Source: Chrysomallon squamiferum | Lineage: Eukaryota > Mollusca > Gastropoda > Neomphalida > Peltospiridae | Direction: 5' to 3' | Length of the DNA stretch: 52,500 bases | Assembly (NCBI GenBank): GCA_012295275.1 | Contig: CM022666.1 | Span: 8,649,423 to 8,701,922, forward strand | Part shown: piece after piece, positions 22,981 through 33,947 of the stretch | Position numbering within the stretch: position 1 is the stretch's first letter | Layout: each line of letters starts with the position of its first letter | The notes under the pieces: model-generated | What the model was told of the DNA's origin: nothing | Seen by the model: the letters and a program-made list of their open reading frames with translations, nothing else | Databases searched by the model: none | Position numbers and translations under genes: made by a program

Positions 22981-23540
22981 TTGAATGGATGGAATCCAGC
23001 AGACTTCTTGAAACCTAGCGGACATTTTTATACTGGAAGTTGGTTCTTCATCTGCAGTCCATTATGCCGTCCTAACAAAGGTTGCAGCCAGTGGATCGAA
23101 TATATGCCAAGAAAACGCTCGAGAGCAAAATTGATGACGTCTCTTTCACGCGCGCCTCGTGACAACTTGTCACGTGGTAATGGAGTAAGGTCATGTAGTT
23201 CGTGGTAAAAATTTGACCTTGACCCTTGCAAGTTGTCGTCAAGTGACAGAAAGTTTGTAGCCAAATTAGGAATCCGTCTTCTTCTGCCATCCATCATTAA
23301 ACGGAACGGCGAATGTGTCAGTGGTGAAAAGAAGGAAAAAACTCATTTTTTAATTTTACAACAACTCCAGTTTTCGCTGTTTTGCACGTGGAGTGATCCC
23401 CTGGGGGAACCTGAGAGTTGTTTTGCTCTTCCTGGCGCCCTTGTGCATGCATCACCCCGTGTAATGGGTGGGAAGTTCCCAGATGACAAAGCGAGAAAGA
23501 CAGAAAAAGAGAAAACAAAAAGAAAAAACAATAAATAGAA
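22981..23540. promoter_or_regulatory. CpG-containing island with palindrome and nuclear-receptor sites
   Basis: CGTGACAA-C-TTGTCACG (23158-23174) is a 17-bp near-perfect palindrome overlapping CACGTG (23171-23176). GACAACTTG (23161-23169) recurs inverted as CAAGTTGTC (23229-23237). Between them lie AAGGTCA (23187-23193) and TGACCTTGACCC (23214-23225), the reverse complement of a DR0 nuclear-receptor element that also contains the extended half site TCAAGGTCA. A second CACGTG is at 23385-23390. Confidence 0.42.
23028..23297 (-). CDS. hypothetical small ORF, 89 aa, unrecognised
   Basis: The minus strand is open for 89 codons, starting MMDGRRRRIPNLATNFLSLD; the second ATG has A at -3 and G at +4. 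Composition is ordinary (charged, few repeats), unlike most open frames here, and the C-terminal half has aromatic residues (FLGIYSIHWLQPLL). I recognise no domain, signal peptide or membrane segment. Other frames over the same island are also open, as expected for higher-GC DNA, and the region is dense with binding-site-like dyads. A non-coding role is at least as likely. Confidence 0.15.
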   Translation of the reverse strand: MMDGRRRRIPNLATNFLSLDDNLQGSRSNFYHELHDLTPLPRDKLSRGARERDVINFALERFLGIYSIHWLQPLLGRHNGLQMKNQLPV

Positions 23541-23634
23541 AGAAAGAAAGAAAAATAGCGTTTCCAAATTAAAAAACCCATAAAACAGAATAAATAATAA
23601 TGCAGTATTTTCAACACTATTGTGTGAAATCCAG

Positions 23635-24104
23635 CTTGGAGATGTTATTGTTATTCTTTTTGTAGTTGTTGATTTTCTTGCCGCTTGATGCTGTTGTTGC
23701 TGTTTTTGTAGTTGTTTACGTTCTTGTCACTGCTTTTTTTTTTTTTTTTTCGCTGTCGAGGTTCTTGCCTAATATCATCAAGGATGTCGATTTTAGTATT
23801 TCCTGAGATTCTTGTTGATAACGTCGCTGTTGCTGTTTCTTTTCGTTTTGTAGCTGATAAAGGTCATGATACTGTTTTGTGTTTTAACTTTGTCACTGAT
23901 GTTGTTGGTTCTGCTGCTGTTTCAGTAGTTGCTGATATTGTTGTCGTTGAAGCTTTATTGTAACCATCACTGTAGATATAGTAGCAGTCTATTTGTAACA
24001 AGTGTAGTAGCAAGAAATGTTTTTCTTCTTCTTCTTTTTTCTTTTTTTCTTCTTCTTCTTTTTCTTTTTTTTTCTTCTTCTTCTTTTTTTTCTTCTTCTT
24101 CTTA
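23635..24104. repeat. decayed GTT-rich tract and (TTC)n array
   Basis: GTT/GCT-rich trinucleotide-like sequence from 23635 to 23965, then TTC units interrupted by T-runs at 24022-24104. Confidence 0.75.
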
Positions 24105-24439
24105 TTAGACGTTATATGTGTATGTCTGCATATGTGTGTATATAAACCATGCATACACAGCTAAATATATAGAGAAACAGAAATAGAGAGAGGAGAGAGA
24201 CGAACAAAACTGAATATAGTTTTTTGTTTGTTTGTTTGTTTATTTGTTTCCTTGTTATTCGTTGTCTTTTAAACTGTAAAAATATTTCCTAGTAAACTAT
24301 TTCAGGGTCAACACATTTCCTGCAACATGGCGTCAGAGTTCTTAAAAACATTTCATGTCACAAAGAAAGAAAAAAGTTTAAGAAGAAAAAAAAATTAAAA
24401 CGTCAGAGAGAGAGAAAAAGAAACGGTGAGAAATAAAAA
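24105..24439. other. mixed low-complexity DNA
   Basis: GTAT, TTTG and A/G-rich pieces; nothing is supported. Confidence 0.5.
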
Positions 24440-24905
24440 AATCGTCGAAATTTGCCTAGCAATTCACAATGGCTGCTTGATTGTTCTAAAAGGACATTGT
24501 CCTGCGAAACACGATGAGATAACGAACACTTAAGGACCTCTTGTTATGACTAGTGTCCAAGTTACTGGAACACGCCACTCGAAGACGCCCCTTAAAAGAA
24601 TGAGAACGAGGCATTGGTCGAAATTCATTGGATATTGTGTATTTTTTTAGAGTGGGTTGATGGGATATGCTGCTCTCGGAAGAAGATTCCGGCTTGACAA
24701 GCACGAATTGGTTTTAATCGATGTCTAACGAGTTTCGAAGACAAGTTAATGCAGAAGATACTTCTTGCTTTCAGTCTAAGATGGTAGCCCAGAAGAATAT
24801 GTTCTTAGCCACGAGAGAGCTTATATCAGTGTCTCAGAAACTTATGACGTACTTATCTTCTGACGTCATAATGGTTGTAGATTTCTTGATTTCTGTAGGG
24901 TTTTT
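24440..24905. promoter_or_regulatory. unique island with CRE and 13-bp dyad
   Basis: AGGACA-T-TGTCCT (24491-24503) is a near-perfect dyad. TGACGTCA lies at 24861-24868, with a related TGACGT 17 bp upstream. The sequence is otherwise non-repetitive. Confidence 0.35.
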
Positions 24906-25065
24906 AAAATTTATTTATTTATTTATTTTAAATTTTGTTTTATTTTTATTTTATTGTTTATTTATTATCGGTCGTTGTTCTTATTACTGTTATTATCGTT
25001 ATTACTACAAATTTATTACCACTACTAACAGTACCACAATAATAATAATAATAATAATAATAATC

Positions 25066-25111
<46 letters not shown>

Positions 25112-25128
25112 CAACAACTGTTAACTGA
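24721..25128 (+). CDS. hypothetical ORF, 135 aa, C-terminal half repeat-derived
   Basis: The frame opens with a true ATG (MSNEFRRQVNAEDTSCFQSK) and runs about 60 codons through unique DNA. It then passes through TTTA and (AAT)n repeats that read as hydrophobic and poly-Ile sequence before TAA. No domain is recognised and the ATG context is weak. A possible donor (CTGTAGGG, about 24893) is poor. Likely fortuitous. Confidence 0.1.
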
Positions 25129-25200
25129 CTTTTTCTAAGCATCACGTAGTTGTTGTTGTTGATGATGATGATGGTGATGTGTTGATGTTTGTGGATGATT
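25030..25200. repeat. (AAT)n, (AAC) and TTG/GAT arrays
   Basis: (AAT)n 25039-25108 with one CAT, AAC to 25119, then GTT/GAT units at 25148-25175. Confidence 0.93.
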
Positions 25201-25741
25201 GTACTGTTGTTATGGTTGTTGCATTATTGTTATTTGTCATTATGCATTGTGTGTGTGTGTGTGTGTGCATGATGTTTGTGCGTGTCTACATGTGTATGTA
25301 TGTATATGGGTATTTTTTTATTTAATTTATTTTTTCAAGTTTTTGTTGTTATATATGTAAGTATAATGTTTTGTTTTATGTATATATATAACAAAACACA
25401 CACACACAACCTATGAGAAGGTATATATTGAAAAATTACTTATTGCTAACAGATGTGTTTGACTACAGCGAGTTTTCATTACTATTACAAAAACAATACA
25501 GTTTACGTCAAGTTACTGTTAATATTGACATCTACCGAGCATTCATTAAACTATTCGTTTACTCGAACTGTCACTGATACACGCAACATCTGCCAACGAA
25601 CAGCATCGAGTATATTTTTGCAATAAATCTAAATATGTCAATAAAATATCACCAGGTATTTAGGAGCAATACAGAAACGATCTGAGAATCTCATCTGTGG
25701 CAACCACGACAACAGTAACAACATCAGCAGCACTGACAGTA
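25201..25741. other. GT-rich then unique DNA, no gene
   Basis: (GT)n at 25249-25266, T-rich to 25390, unique at 25420-25735. No gene or strong motif. Confidence 0.5.
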
Positions 25742-25751
25742 ATAATACTAA

Positions 25752-25833
<82 letters not shown>
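25742..25833. repeat. compound (ACT)n/(AAT)n
   Basis: ACT units from about 25760 to 25797, then AAT units. Confidence 0.96.
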
Positions 25834-25835
<2 letters not shown>

Positions 25836-25914
25836 TAAAAGAAGAATATAAAAAAATAAAAAAAATTTAAAATTTAAAAATTAAAAAAATTAAAAAAAAA
25901 TTAAAAAAATTACG

Positions 25915-26235
25915 AAATTCGATCCTACAGTTCTACAGACATGGAAAACAAACTTAATTACTAACTATTCAGTTTAATGTGCATTCTTCGCTTTGTGTGT
26001 TGGTGTGAAAATTGCATTCCTATCTCTCCTGGCGTGTTTTCCACTGTTCTAGCACACGCGGATTATGGCGTATCGTAAAACGGACATGATGATGAATTCA
26101 GCCTGACCGAGCCGTTTATGACTGTAGGAAAACAGATCAAATGTCTCGTTATATTCTTACGACAATTTAAATCCAGAAACATTATACGGCTGATGTTCAA
26201 AATGATAACAATGAAATGGAAATCATTGTACGTTC

Positions 26236-26238
<3 letters not shown>
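25915..26238. other. unique segment
   Basis: Non-repetitive with CpGs around 26030-26120. No known RNA or ORF is supported; candidate non-coding element at most. Confidence 0.3.
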
Positions 26239-26239
<1 letters not shown>

Positions 26240-26270
<31 letters not shown>

Positions 26271-26302
26271 TATAATAATAATAAAAAAAAAAAAAAAAAA
26301 AA
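26240..26302. repeat. two poly-A runs
   Basis: A27 from 26240 and A20 from 26283, separated by TA/AAT units. Confidence 0.95.
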
Positions 26303-26422
26303 TTAAAATTAAAAATTAAAATGGAAGACAGATAAAGGAAACAAGAATACTTTTGTTTTGAAATAAGTAGAAATGCTGAGGGGAACGTGAGATTGAGATA
26401 AAAAAATATCATAACATAAATA

Positions 26423-26466
26423 CACACGCGCGCGCGCCTTTATACACACACATACATATACATATA

Positions 26467-26549
<83 letters not shown>
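26423..26549. repeat. (CA)(CG) run and (GA)40
   Basis: A pure alternating CG run at 26427-26437 sits between CA repeats, followed by (GA)n at 26470-26549. Alternating CG is the classic Z-DNA-prone sequence and is rare in this AT-rich window. Confidence 0.93.
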
Positions 26550-26550
<1 letters not shown>

Positions 26551-26639
26551 AAAAACAAAATCAACCCAGAACAATTTCAAACAATGAAAGAGTTTATATC
26601 TATAGTATATATAAATATAAAATATGGCATTAAAAGAAA

Positions 26640-27060
26640 ACAAGGAAACAACTACTTACGTAAAAAAGAGTAAAAATAATTAAATGAAATCAAATCAAAT
26701 AAATAAATAAACAAAAAGAAGGAAATGTTGTCATGAACACAAAAGAGAAATACAACAACTGAATTGTTTCATGGTTACGTCTTTTGTTAGTTAACTAAGC
26801 AAACAGTTGAATTCTATACTTATTATTACTTCTAAAACCACGTACTTTGTGTGTATTCATACACTGTCTGTAAAATAAGCTTTTTCACAGAGAGAGATTT
26901 GTAGCATATAAATTCACAGCACTGAAAATAAAGTCTACGTTTGGATACAATGTTTTTTTAAGTGAGTGAATGTATTGTGGCGGTATCAGGAATGTACGAG
27001 TTAAAAGCTAATAAAACGAGAATAGAATTAATAAAGGTTAAATGAGTTTTTCGTTTTTTA
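26640..27060. other. mixed AT-rich unique DNA
   Basis: Unique at 26760-27010, otherwise AAAT-rich. Nothing is supported. Confidence 0.5.
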
Positions 27061-27148
27061 TTTATTGTTGAGAAGTAAATAAATAAATAAGAGACAAGTG
27101 CGAAAAAGCAACAAAACTTTATACAATAAAATAAAATGAAATAAATAA

Positions 27149-27186
<38 letters not shown>

Positions 27187-27510
27187 ATGAAAATAAGAAA
27201 TTATTAAATAAATAAATACATAAATAAATAAATAAATAAATAAACAAACAAATATTTAATTAAATAAGAAAAAATATATGTGAATAATTAAATAAAATAA
27301 AACAAAATACACAGATAAATAAATGACAATATATATATATATATATATTAGGTAAGTAAGTAAATAATGAATATGTAAATAAATGAAGAAATAGAATAGT
27401 AAGGGACGAGGAAATTAATTAAAAAATAAATAAAATAGAAATGAAATAAAATAAAATGATATATACAAAACAAAAATAATAAAATAAAATAAAATAAATA
27501 AATAACAGAA
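27061..27510. repeat. AAAT/AAAAT-rich tract with (AT)n
   Basis: (AT)n at 27152-27183 and 27331-27350 within AAAT and AAAAT repeats. Confidence 0.88.
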
Positions 27511-27570
27511 AAAATCAGTCAATAAATACATGCATAAAATTAAAAATAAAGACATCATTATTGCCAATAT

Positions 27571-27852
27571 CATTATTGTTATTATTATTATTATTATTAA
27601 ACTTGATTAGTAGTAGTAGTGGTATAGTAGTAGTTGTAGTGGTAGTAGTAGTAGTGGTATAGTAGTAGTAGTAGTAGTAGTGGTAGTAGCAGTAGTAGTA
27701 ATGATAATAATAATAATAATAATAATAAAAAATAATAATAATAATAATAATAATAATCATAAAAGCAACAGTGAAAACAATAATAACAAAGACAACAACA
27801 ACAACAATAATAATAACAATAATAACAATAGTAATGACAACAACAACAATAC
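27571..27852. repeat. compound ATT/AGT/AAT/AAC array
   Basis: ATT 27571-27598, AGT/GGT units 27608-27700, AAT 27701-27758, AAC/AAT 27775-27850. The long open frames here are poly-Tyr, poly-Ile or poly-Asn artefacts. Confidence 0.95.
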
Positions 27853-28029
27853 CAATATTAACATCGTCATTATTTTCTTATATCGTTTTTTTTTTTTTTT
27901 TTCATATCAATTTCCGTTTCATTTCTTTCTAAAAATTATTAAAAAGAAATTCACGCATTATTATTTAATCAGTTACTTGTTTACTCTTTGGTGTCAACGA
28001 GAACACAAACAGCAAACGAGTACAGAAAA

Positions 28030-28500
28030 ATGTTCAGACAAAATTTAATCCGAAATTGATCGACCATAGCGAAATTCACCCGCCATTTTGGTTCAGCCAA
28101 CAGTGATCAATTTCCGCGCATGTATATTCATTGATAAGTCAGTTTCTGTCTAATTAATTTCGATAAATGAAACATCGTTGGAGTGATTGTGTTTCGAACT
28201 TGCCGACACTGAGGTATGGGAACACCCGTACAAAGTGACAGCAGCCGGGCGAGCGGAGTTTATTGAAATATTACTTCGCTTTATAAGTTTAATACAGCTT
28301 TAATGAAATGCTGAAAAATATATTAAAGAAAGCGAATGTGACATAACCTCTGAGTGTTATGGCGTGCGTGTTCAACCAGAGATATTGATACACGGGGAAA
28401 ATGAAATTGATTCTTTTTTCTAGCGTTGTCGTCGATACGGTGTCGTTCGCACCGGACTCCACAGAGGGTCATTAATCTCATTTGTTGACTGCGAGACACA
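28030..28500. promoter_or_regulatory. unique island with YY1-type site
   Basis: CCGCCATTTT (28080-28089) is the reverse complement of the YY1 consensus AANATGGCGG. The remainder is non-repetitive with TAATTA-type homeodomain cores (about 28152). No gene. Confidence 0.35.
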
Positions 28501-28905
28501 CAGGTAAAAATAAAAATAATTAATAATTTAAAAATATGTTTATTAATACGGAGAAATAATGAAAAATAGCAAAACAGTAAGGGCAGAGAAACAAATAAAA
28601 ATATTAGGGAAGGGAAAAAGAAAAGAAAAAAGGGAATGATGATGATGATGATGATAATAAATAAATAAATTAAAAATAAGATAAAAGTAATATTAATATA
28701 TATATATATATAAACTGGCACATATAAAAACGAAGGTAATGGATATTTAGTTCTGTTTTTCAGAATTAAATTAATATATAAAGGGATAATGAAAAAAGTA
28801 TTTATTACACTTTATGAGGATTAATGAACTGGCTGATTCTGATTAGTATCATCTGGGTACAATTTAATATTAGTTGTAACTAGGTAAGAAATGAATTATC
28901 ATCAT
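28501..28905. other. AT-rich, no gene
   Basis: ATG units at 28637-28655, AAAT and TA runs; nothing else. Confidence 0.55.
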
Positions 28906-28909
28906 CATT

Positions 28910-28963
28910 TTCTTCTTCTTCTGTTTCTTCTTTCTCTTCTTCTTCTCCTTCTTATTATTATTG

Positions 28964-29031
<68 letters not shown>

Positions 29032-29079
29032 GTTGTTGTTGTTATTGTTATTATTACTACTACTACTACTACTACTTCT
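28910..29079. repeat. compound (TTC)(ATT)n(GTT)(ACT) array
   Basis: TTC to 28952, (ATT)n 28966-29030, GTT to 29050, ACT 29054-29077. Confidence 0.96.
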
Positions 29080-29279
29080 AAAAACATATGTATACACACA
29101 CACAAAGAAAAAACTGAGCATTTTATTTAAAAAAAAAAAAAAAAATTGGAATAATTCTATACAGCAACGAAAAAAAAAAACCAGAAAAAAGAAGAAGAAA
29201 TTATGAAATTTACATGTAAAAAAGACGAGAAGTACAGTTATAACGAGGCTAGTGAATCAAAGTCAATTAAACTAATGGA

Positions 29280-29600
29280 ATGTGACTCAGGCTTTTCAAT
29301 ATCACAGATTTTCGGCGAAGATTTCCACTGACAGACTTGTAAACATGGAAACGCGCGCTAGACAGGGTCACTTCCGGAGATGGCTAACAGTTCCCTCCTC
29401 GGAATACGTTCTGGCGGCTTTCTGCGCGCGCTTGTCAATTGCCCCTCACGCTCGAGCGCGCAGTCCCCTTCCACGCCGGTCCAGTCCGCACCGAGATGAA
29501 TTTTCCTAATTGAGAATAATGTCCCTTTAATCTGATTAGTCGCTTTGATCATGTCGACTTTCATCGCCGTTCTTAGCTCATATTGTTTCTTTAGAACTTC
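29280..29600. promoter_or_regulatory. GC-richer island with ETS, P3 and TCF sites
   Basis: ACTTCCGG (29370-29377) is a consensus ETS site. TAATCTGATTA (29528-29538) is a perfect paired-class homeodomain dimer (P3) site, and GCTTTGATC (29542-29550), a TCF/LEF site, follows 3 bp later. A 54-codon frame from ATG 29345 in good Kozak context (METRARQG...) ends inside the island and has no recognised domain. Confidence 0.42.
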
Positions 29601-29605
29601 TTAAT

Positions 29606-29713
<108 letters not shown>

Positions 29714-29939
29714 AAGAAGAAAAGGTGTGAAAGAAACTGAAATCCACACGTGATAAGAACTGAGAAAAAAGTATGAAAAGAAAGAAAGAAAGAAAGGTAA
29801 TACGTATTTCTTTTTTTCTTTTTTCTCTCTGTTTTACATTCTATCTGCTATTTACTCTTCAGCTCTTGGAGTGTGATTCTCTCTCTGACATATTAAAACA
29901 TGTAGATTAATAGTCAAAATCACAGACAGCTGGAAAACT

Positions 29940-30440
29940 AGATGCACAGACAGAAACACAGAGAGAGAGAGATACAAAATAGATAGGTACAGACAGATAG
30001 AGACAGATATAAAAACAGATAGATAAATAGAATGTAGAGGGAGAGACAGACAGACGGATAAACATACAAATGGACTGACGAAAAGATAAACATCAAACTG
30101 ATAGGTAGATAGATAGACAGACAGAGAGACAAACGGATAGATAGATAGACAGATATGTAAGAACAGACACAACAGATAAACAAATACAGATGGATTGATA
30201 AACAAATAAACGGAGAGAAAGAAATAGAAACGGACAAATAAATAGATGGATAGAAAAAAAGAAAGAAAGAGATAGACAGATAGAGAGATAGATAAATAGA
30301 TACATACATACATACATACATACATACATACATGGTTAGATACATAGCTAGGTAGACAGACAAAGCGACAGCGTGATAGACAGACAGACAGACATAAAAC
30401 AAGCAAAATGACAGCCTGACAGACAGATGGGTGGATACAC
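29940..30440. repeat. GACA/GATA tetranucleotide array
   Basis: About 0.5 kb of interspersed GACA and GATA units, with CATA units at 30301-30332. Minus-strand frames up to 209 codons over it are SVCLS/IYLS artefacts. Confidence 0.93.
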
Positions 30441-30559
30441 ACAGACATTTACGAAAGAAATGAAAAATAAAATATAGAATAATAATTGGATAAAGAAAAA
30501 AAACTAAGCTAAAAAACGTGAAATCTGGAATTGTGATGTACCCGCTCACCCAGTGATTC

Positions 30560-30850
30560 GTTCTCAAATTTTTATTTCTAATATTTTGTCACTTTGTAAC
30601 TGGTATACGATATTTATGTACTTCGCTTTAAAACGTAATAAATATTTATGGGCGTGAAATATATACTCAATCGGCCAATTATAGAGCAAAGGCTGAAAAA
30701 AAGAAAAAGAAACCCGCTTTTCGCGGCATTAAATAAATTTTAAACAGATCAAATTTAAAGTGCACTTATTGTTGAAGTTAATTAATTTACATAGATGAGA
30801 TCAAATTCTGCTGAACGGTACATAATTTTACAGTTGTACATTTCACTGTT
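30560..30850. other. small unique segment
   Basis: Non-repetitive, with a CCGC-TTTTC-GCGG hairpin near 30714-30726. No gene. Confidence 0.35.
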
Positions 30851-31380
30851 AAACTATTTTGAGATTTGGGAAACCGTTCTTTTGTGTTTTTCTTCGTGTT
30901 TTTTCTTCAGACGAAAGTAAATAAACAGAAAAAGAAAGAAAAAAATTATATATATATATATTGAAAAAAAGAAGAAAATTAAAGAAATATAAAAATAAAG
31001 AGGAAATGTAAATAAATAAATAAATAAAAAAGGAACTAGAAGAATTTTTTTTTTAAAGAAATAAAGAAAATTACGCATGTATATATGCTTCTGTGTTTAT
31101 GTTATACATACGTTTTTATATATACCATACAGATTTGTTTGAGTATGTGTAAGTGTGTATATGTGAGTGTGTATGTGTGTGCGTATGTGTCAGTACAAAG
31201 ACAGGTGTGTATATAAATATTATGTATAAAATTCCTATTTATGTCTGTTTCTTAGCTATATATCAATATACACACAGCTAAATAATGACACATAGATATG
31301 CGCTGACATTCTTTCACAGACACAATTATATATATATATCTATCTATCTATCTATCTATATATATATATATCAGTACTTA
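30851..31380. repeat. A-rich and GT/TATC repeats
   Basis: A/T-rich to 31075, GT/TATG units 31140-31210, (TATC)5 flanked by (TA)n at 31327-31372. Confidence 0.8.
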
Positions 31381-31730
31381 GAAAAATGTAAAATTAATCA
31401 TATATTTATTATTAAATTACAAAAAATAGTTTAAAAACAAATAATAATAATAAAATAAAACAAGCAAATTAACACATAAATAAATGAATGAAGTTTAAAC
31501 AATAATTAAAAAAATATATATATATATAATAATATAAATAAATTTTGGATAATTAACGTAGTAATGAATTAATAATATAGTATCTAAATTAATTTTTAAA
31601 TTGAACAGAATAGAATACAAAAATAAATTTAAAACAAATAATGAAATAATATTATAATAAATTTATTATGATAACAAAATAAAATAAAATAAAATAAATA
31701 TGTAAACAAATGCATAAATATATAAGTTTA

Positions 31731-31765
<35 letters not shown>

Positions 31766-31850
31766 GTAAAGCAATAAATAAATAAAGCAATAAATAAATA
31801 TCAACAATATCAACTTATTGTGTGTACTTTTCATAAAAATGGTACTCAAA
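31381..31850. repeat. AAAT-rich tract
   Basis: Pure (AAAT)n at 31731-31766 within A/T-rich DNA; no gene. Confidence 0.85.
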
Positions 31851-32280
31851 ATTAAACTGCAATGAAATTGACAGCGTAGAGAATTGTCAGTTTCTCAAGT
31901 ACCGTTATAAAAATGTACATTTCCTTTGTACAGTTTCCTTTGAGGAGGTCCTAATAATGAGACAGCGAATTCTAATAAGACCGATGTCTAATGAAAAGTG
32001 TTCTAGGGGTGGGGACATGCCAGAGACGACAGAAGCTTTCCCCTGGGTAACGCGAGCGAGGCGAAATGATTTCTATTGAAACAAGTAAACACGATAAACA
32101 CACAGCGATGACCTTTGTAAAGTATCAACAATATCTTATATACGAAATGTCAAAACAAAATTTACGATATGATTTCAACATGTCCGCAGAACGAAAACTC
32201 ACATTTCAATAAAGCCGCGTAAAATGTGTTTGTTTTCTTTTGTGAGCTTGCCATAAATTTTCACATAAACCCCCCACACC
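31851..32280. promoter_or_regulatory. unique island
   Basis: Non-repetitive, with a duplicated TTTCCTTTG (about 31920 and 31934) and a p53-half-site-like GGACATGCC near 32014. No gene is seen. Confidence 0.3.
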
Positions 32281-32684
32281 TCGAGTCCTTCAAGAGATTA
32301 ACATTTTTCTCTTTTATTATTATTATTTTTTATTCTATATTCATTAGTTTGCAATGTATGTCTGATTTTGAAACGAACGTCATTTGAGTATTAAACGGAA
32401 TGAAAATATGATTTCTTATGCTAATACAGAAATTATTTGTTCAACTGTATTCATACTTAAAACATAATATTTTTATTTTCTATTTAATATTTCGAAGCGG
32501 TAATGTGGCAGGAAAGTATTTATTCATAAAAAAAGAGAAAAATGATAATATTTTGTGTGATAGCTTTATGGCTTCTGTTTCCTTATTTTTTATTTTTTAT
32601 TTTTTTCTTCTATTTATTTCTATTATTTTCATGATAAAATTTTGTTTATCGACAAGGCCAAAAATGATATGTTTTTTCTGATGT
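32281..32684. other. AT-rich, no gene
   Basis: Mixed T-rich sequence. The 87-codon frame here is hydrophobic low complexity. Confidence 0.5.
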
Positions 32685-32724
32685 TCTTATTATTATTATC
32701 ATAATCATTATCATTATTATTATC

Positions 32725-32806
<82 letters not shown>

Positions 32807-32822
32807 TGATCATGATTATTAT
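32685..32822. repeat. (ATT)/(AAT)n self-complementary array
   Basis: ATT/ATC units 32685-32725, pure (AAT)n 32727-32803, then ATGATCATG and ATT units, so the ends can pair. Confidence 0.95.
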
Positions 32823-32824
32823 TA

Positions 32825-32843
32825 TATTGTCCGCTGGTGTCAT
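32825..32843 (+). repeat. 19-bp dispersed word, copy 1
   Basis: TATTGTCCGCTGGTGTCAT is identical to 33756-33774. This copy sits alone in AT-rich DNA beside the trinucleotide array. Confidence 0.7.
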
Positions 32844-32959
32844 TATATTTATTACATTTATTTTTTGTACTGTTGAAATGACCAGTAATGTAAGAAATAA
32901 TAAATAAGTGAATGAATGAAAAGATGAATGAAAGAATCAACAGTACTAAAACAACAAAC

Positions 32960-33387
32960 AGTGTGTTTGATAATTAATTCTGGGTGTAAAAGAAACGTGA
33001 ATGTCTGACGAAAATAATTATCAAAATATGTATTTTGTGGCTGTTAATTTTTAAATTAAAATTTCTTTTCGCTTTCGATTTTCTTCTGCTTTTTTTTTTT
33101 CGCTTCTTTATTTTCATTCTCTCCCCCTTTCTTTTTTCTTTTAATTTTTCTTTACATTCTTTTCATTGCTGTCACAGTCATTATCATTGATATAATGTCA
33201 CTATTAGCGTTACAACTTCACCATTTTGATCATCATCGTCATTATTATTTGGGAGTTTTAATATTATAAAGTATAAGACAATCGTGAAAATAAATAAATA
33301 AATAAAAAATAAAAACCCCAAAAGATGATAGTAAATAATAAATTCCCTGATATTTGTTAGTTAAATATTATAAACGGACTGCAAAAA

Positions 33388-33418
<31 letters not shown>

Positions 33419-33425
33419 GGTTTTA
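32960..33425. other. mixed AT-rich DNA with dispersed-repeat tail
   Basis: Pyrimidine-rich 33060-33170, AAAT arrays at 33290-33310 and 33384-33418. GATATTTGTTAGTTAAATAT (33349-33368) followed by TGCAAA and (AAAT)n recurs at 42287, suggesting the 3' end of a dispersed element with a simple-repeat tail. Confidence 0.45.
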
Positions 33426-33755
33426 AACTGTTTTATTGCTTAAATGTAGAAAACGGTGAACTATGGACAAAATGCTAATTACATAATTACAACGACATCA
33501 TGCTGGTTACCTAACGGTAATAACAACGTCACATGCACACCGGTAACGACCTGAGCCGATCTTGCATAACGGTAACGACAGCGCGGTCTGTGGAGGACAT
33601 TCATCTAAAGAAAAGATAACAACGAGGACAAAAAAGCCACGAAAAAGTGTCAGGATTAAAAACAGTTTAACGATAAAAATCTGATCAGCATCAGCTCGGT
33701 AATCCCGCGCCATATTACGACAACGTTACGCTTTGCGGCACTCACCAGGGGTCGC

Positions 33756-33774
33756 TATTGTCCGCTGGTGTCAT
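33756..33774 (+). repeat. 19-bp dispersed word, copy 2
   Basis: Identical to 32825-32843; overlaps the end of the CTCF-like motif by two bases. Confidence 0.7.
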
Positions 33775-33947
33775 AACCGCGGTCACAGTGCTTTGGAAAT
33801 CAAAAAGAAGGAACCTGTCGGAATTCAGAGCTCCTGCCATTTAGAACTGCCCTCGTTTGTTCTCGCTGCATTGAATTCAATCAGGGAGATTCGGACATTA
33901 AGTGGCCCATAGCTCCCTCGAACGTTAAGGAGCAATCATTAACCCAA

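Noticed and set aside
23425-23450. GGCGCCCTTGTGC as another CTCF-like site
   Set aside because: The core lacks two bases of the AGRKGGCGC pattern.
23233-23538. 101-codon plus-strand frame
   Set aside because: No ATG for most of its length, ends in lysine-rich A/G sequence, overlaps other open frames.
28323-28721. 132-codon minus-strand frame
   Set aside because: N-terminal part is repeat-derived (IIII, FFFF); the C-terminal part has no recognisable domain.
29852-30567. Minus-strand frames of 198-209 codons
   Set aside because: Derived from GACA/GATA repeats; cysteine/serine/leucine low complexity only.
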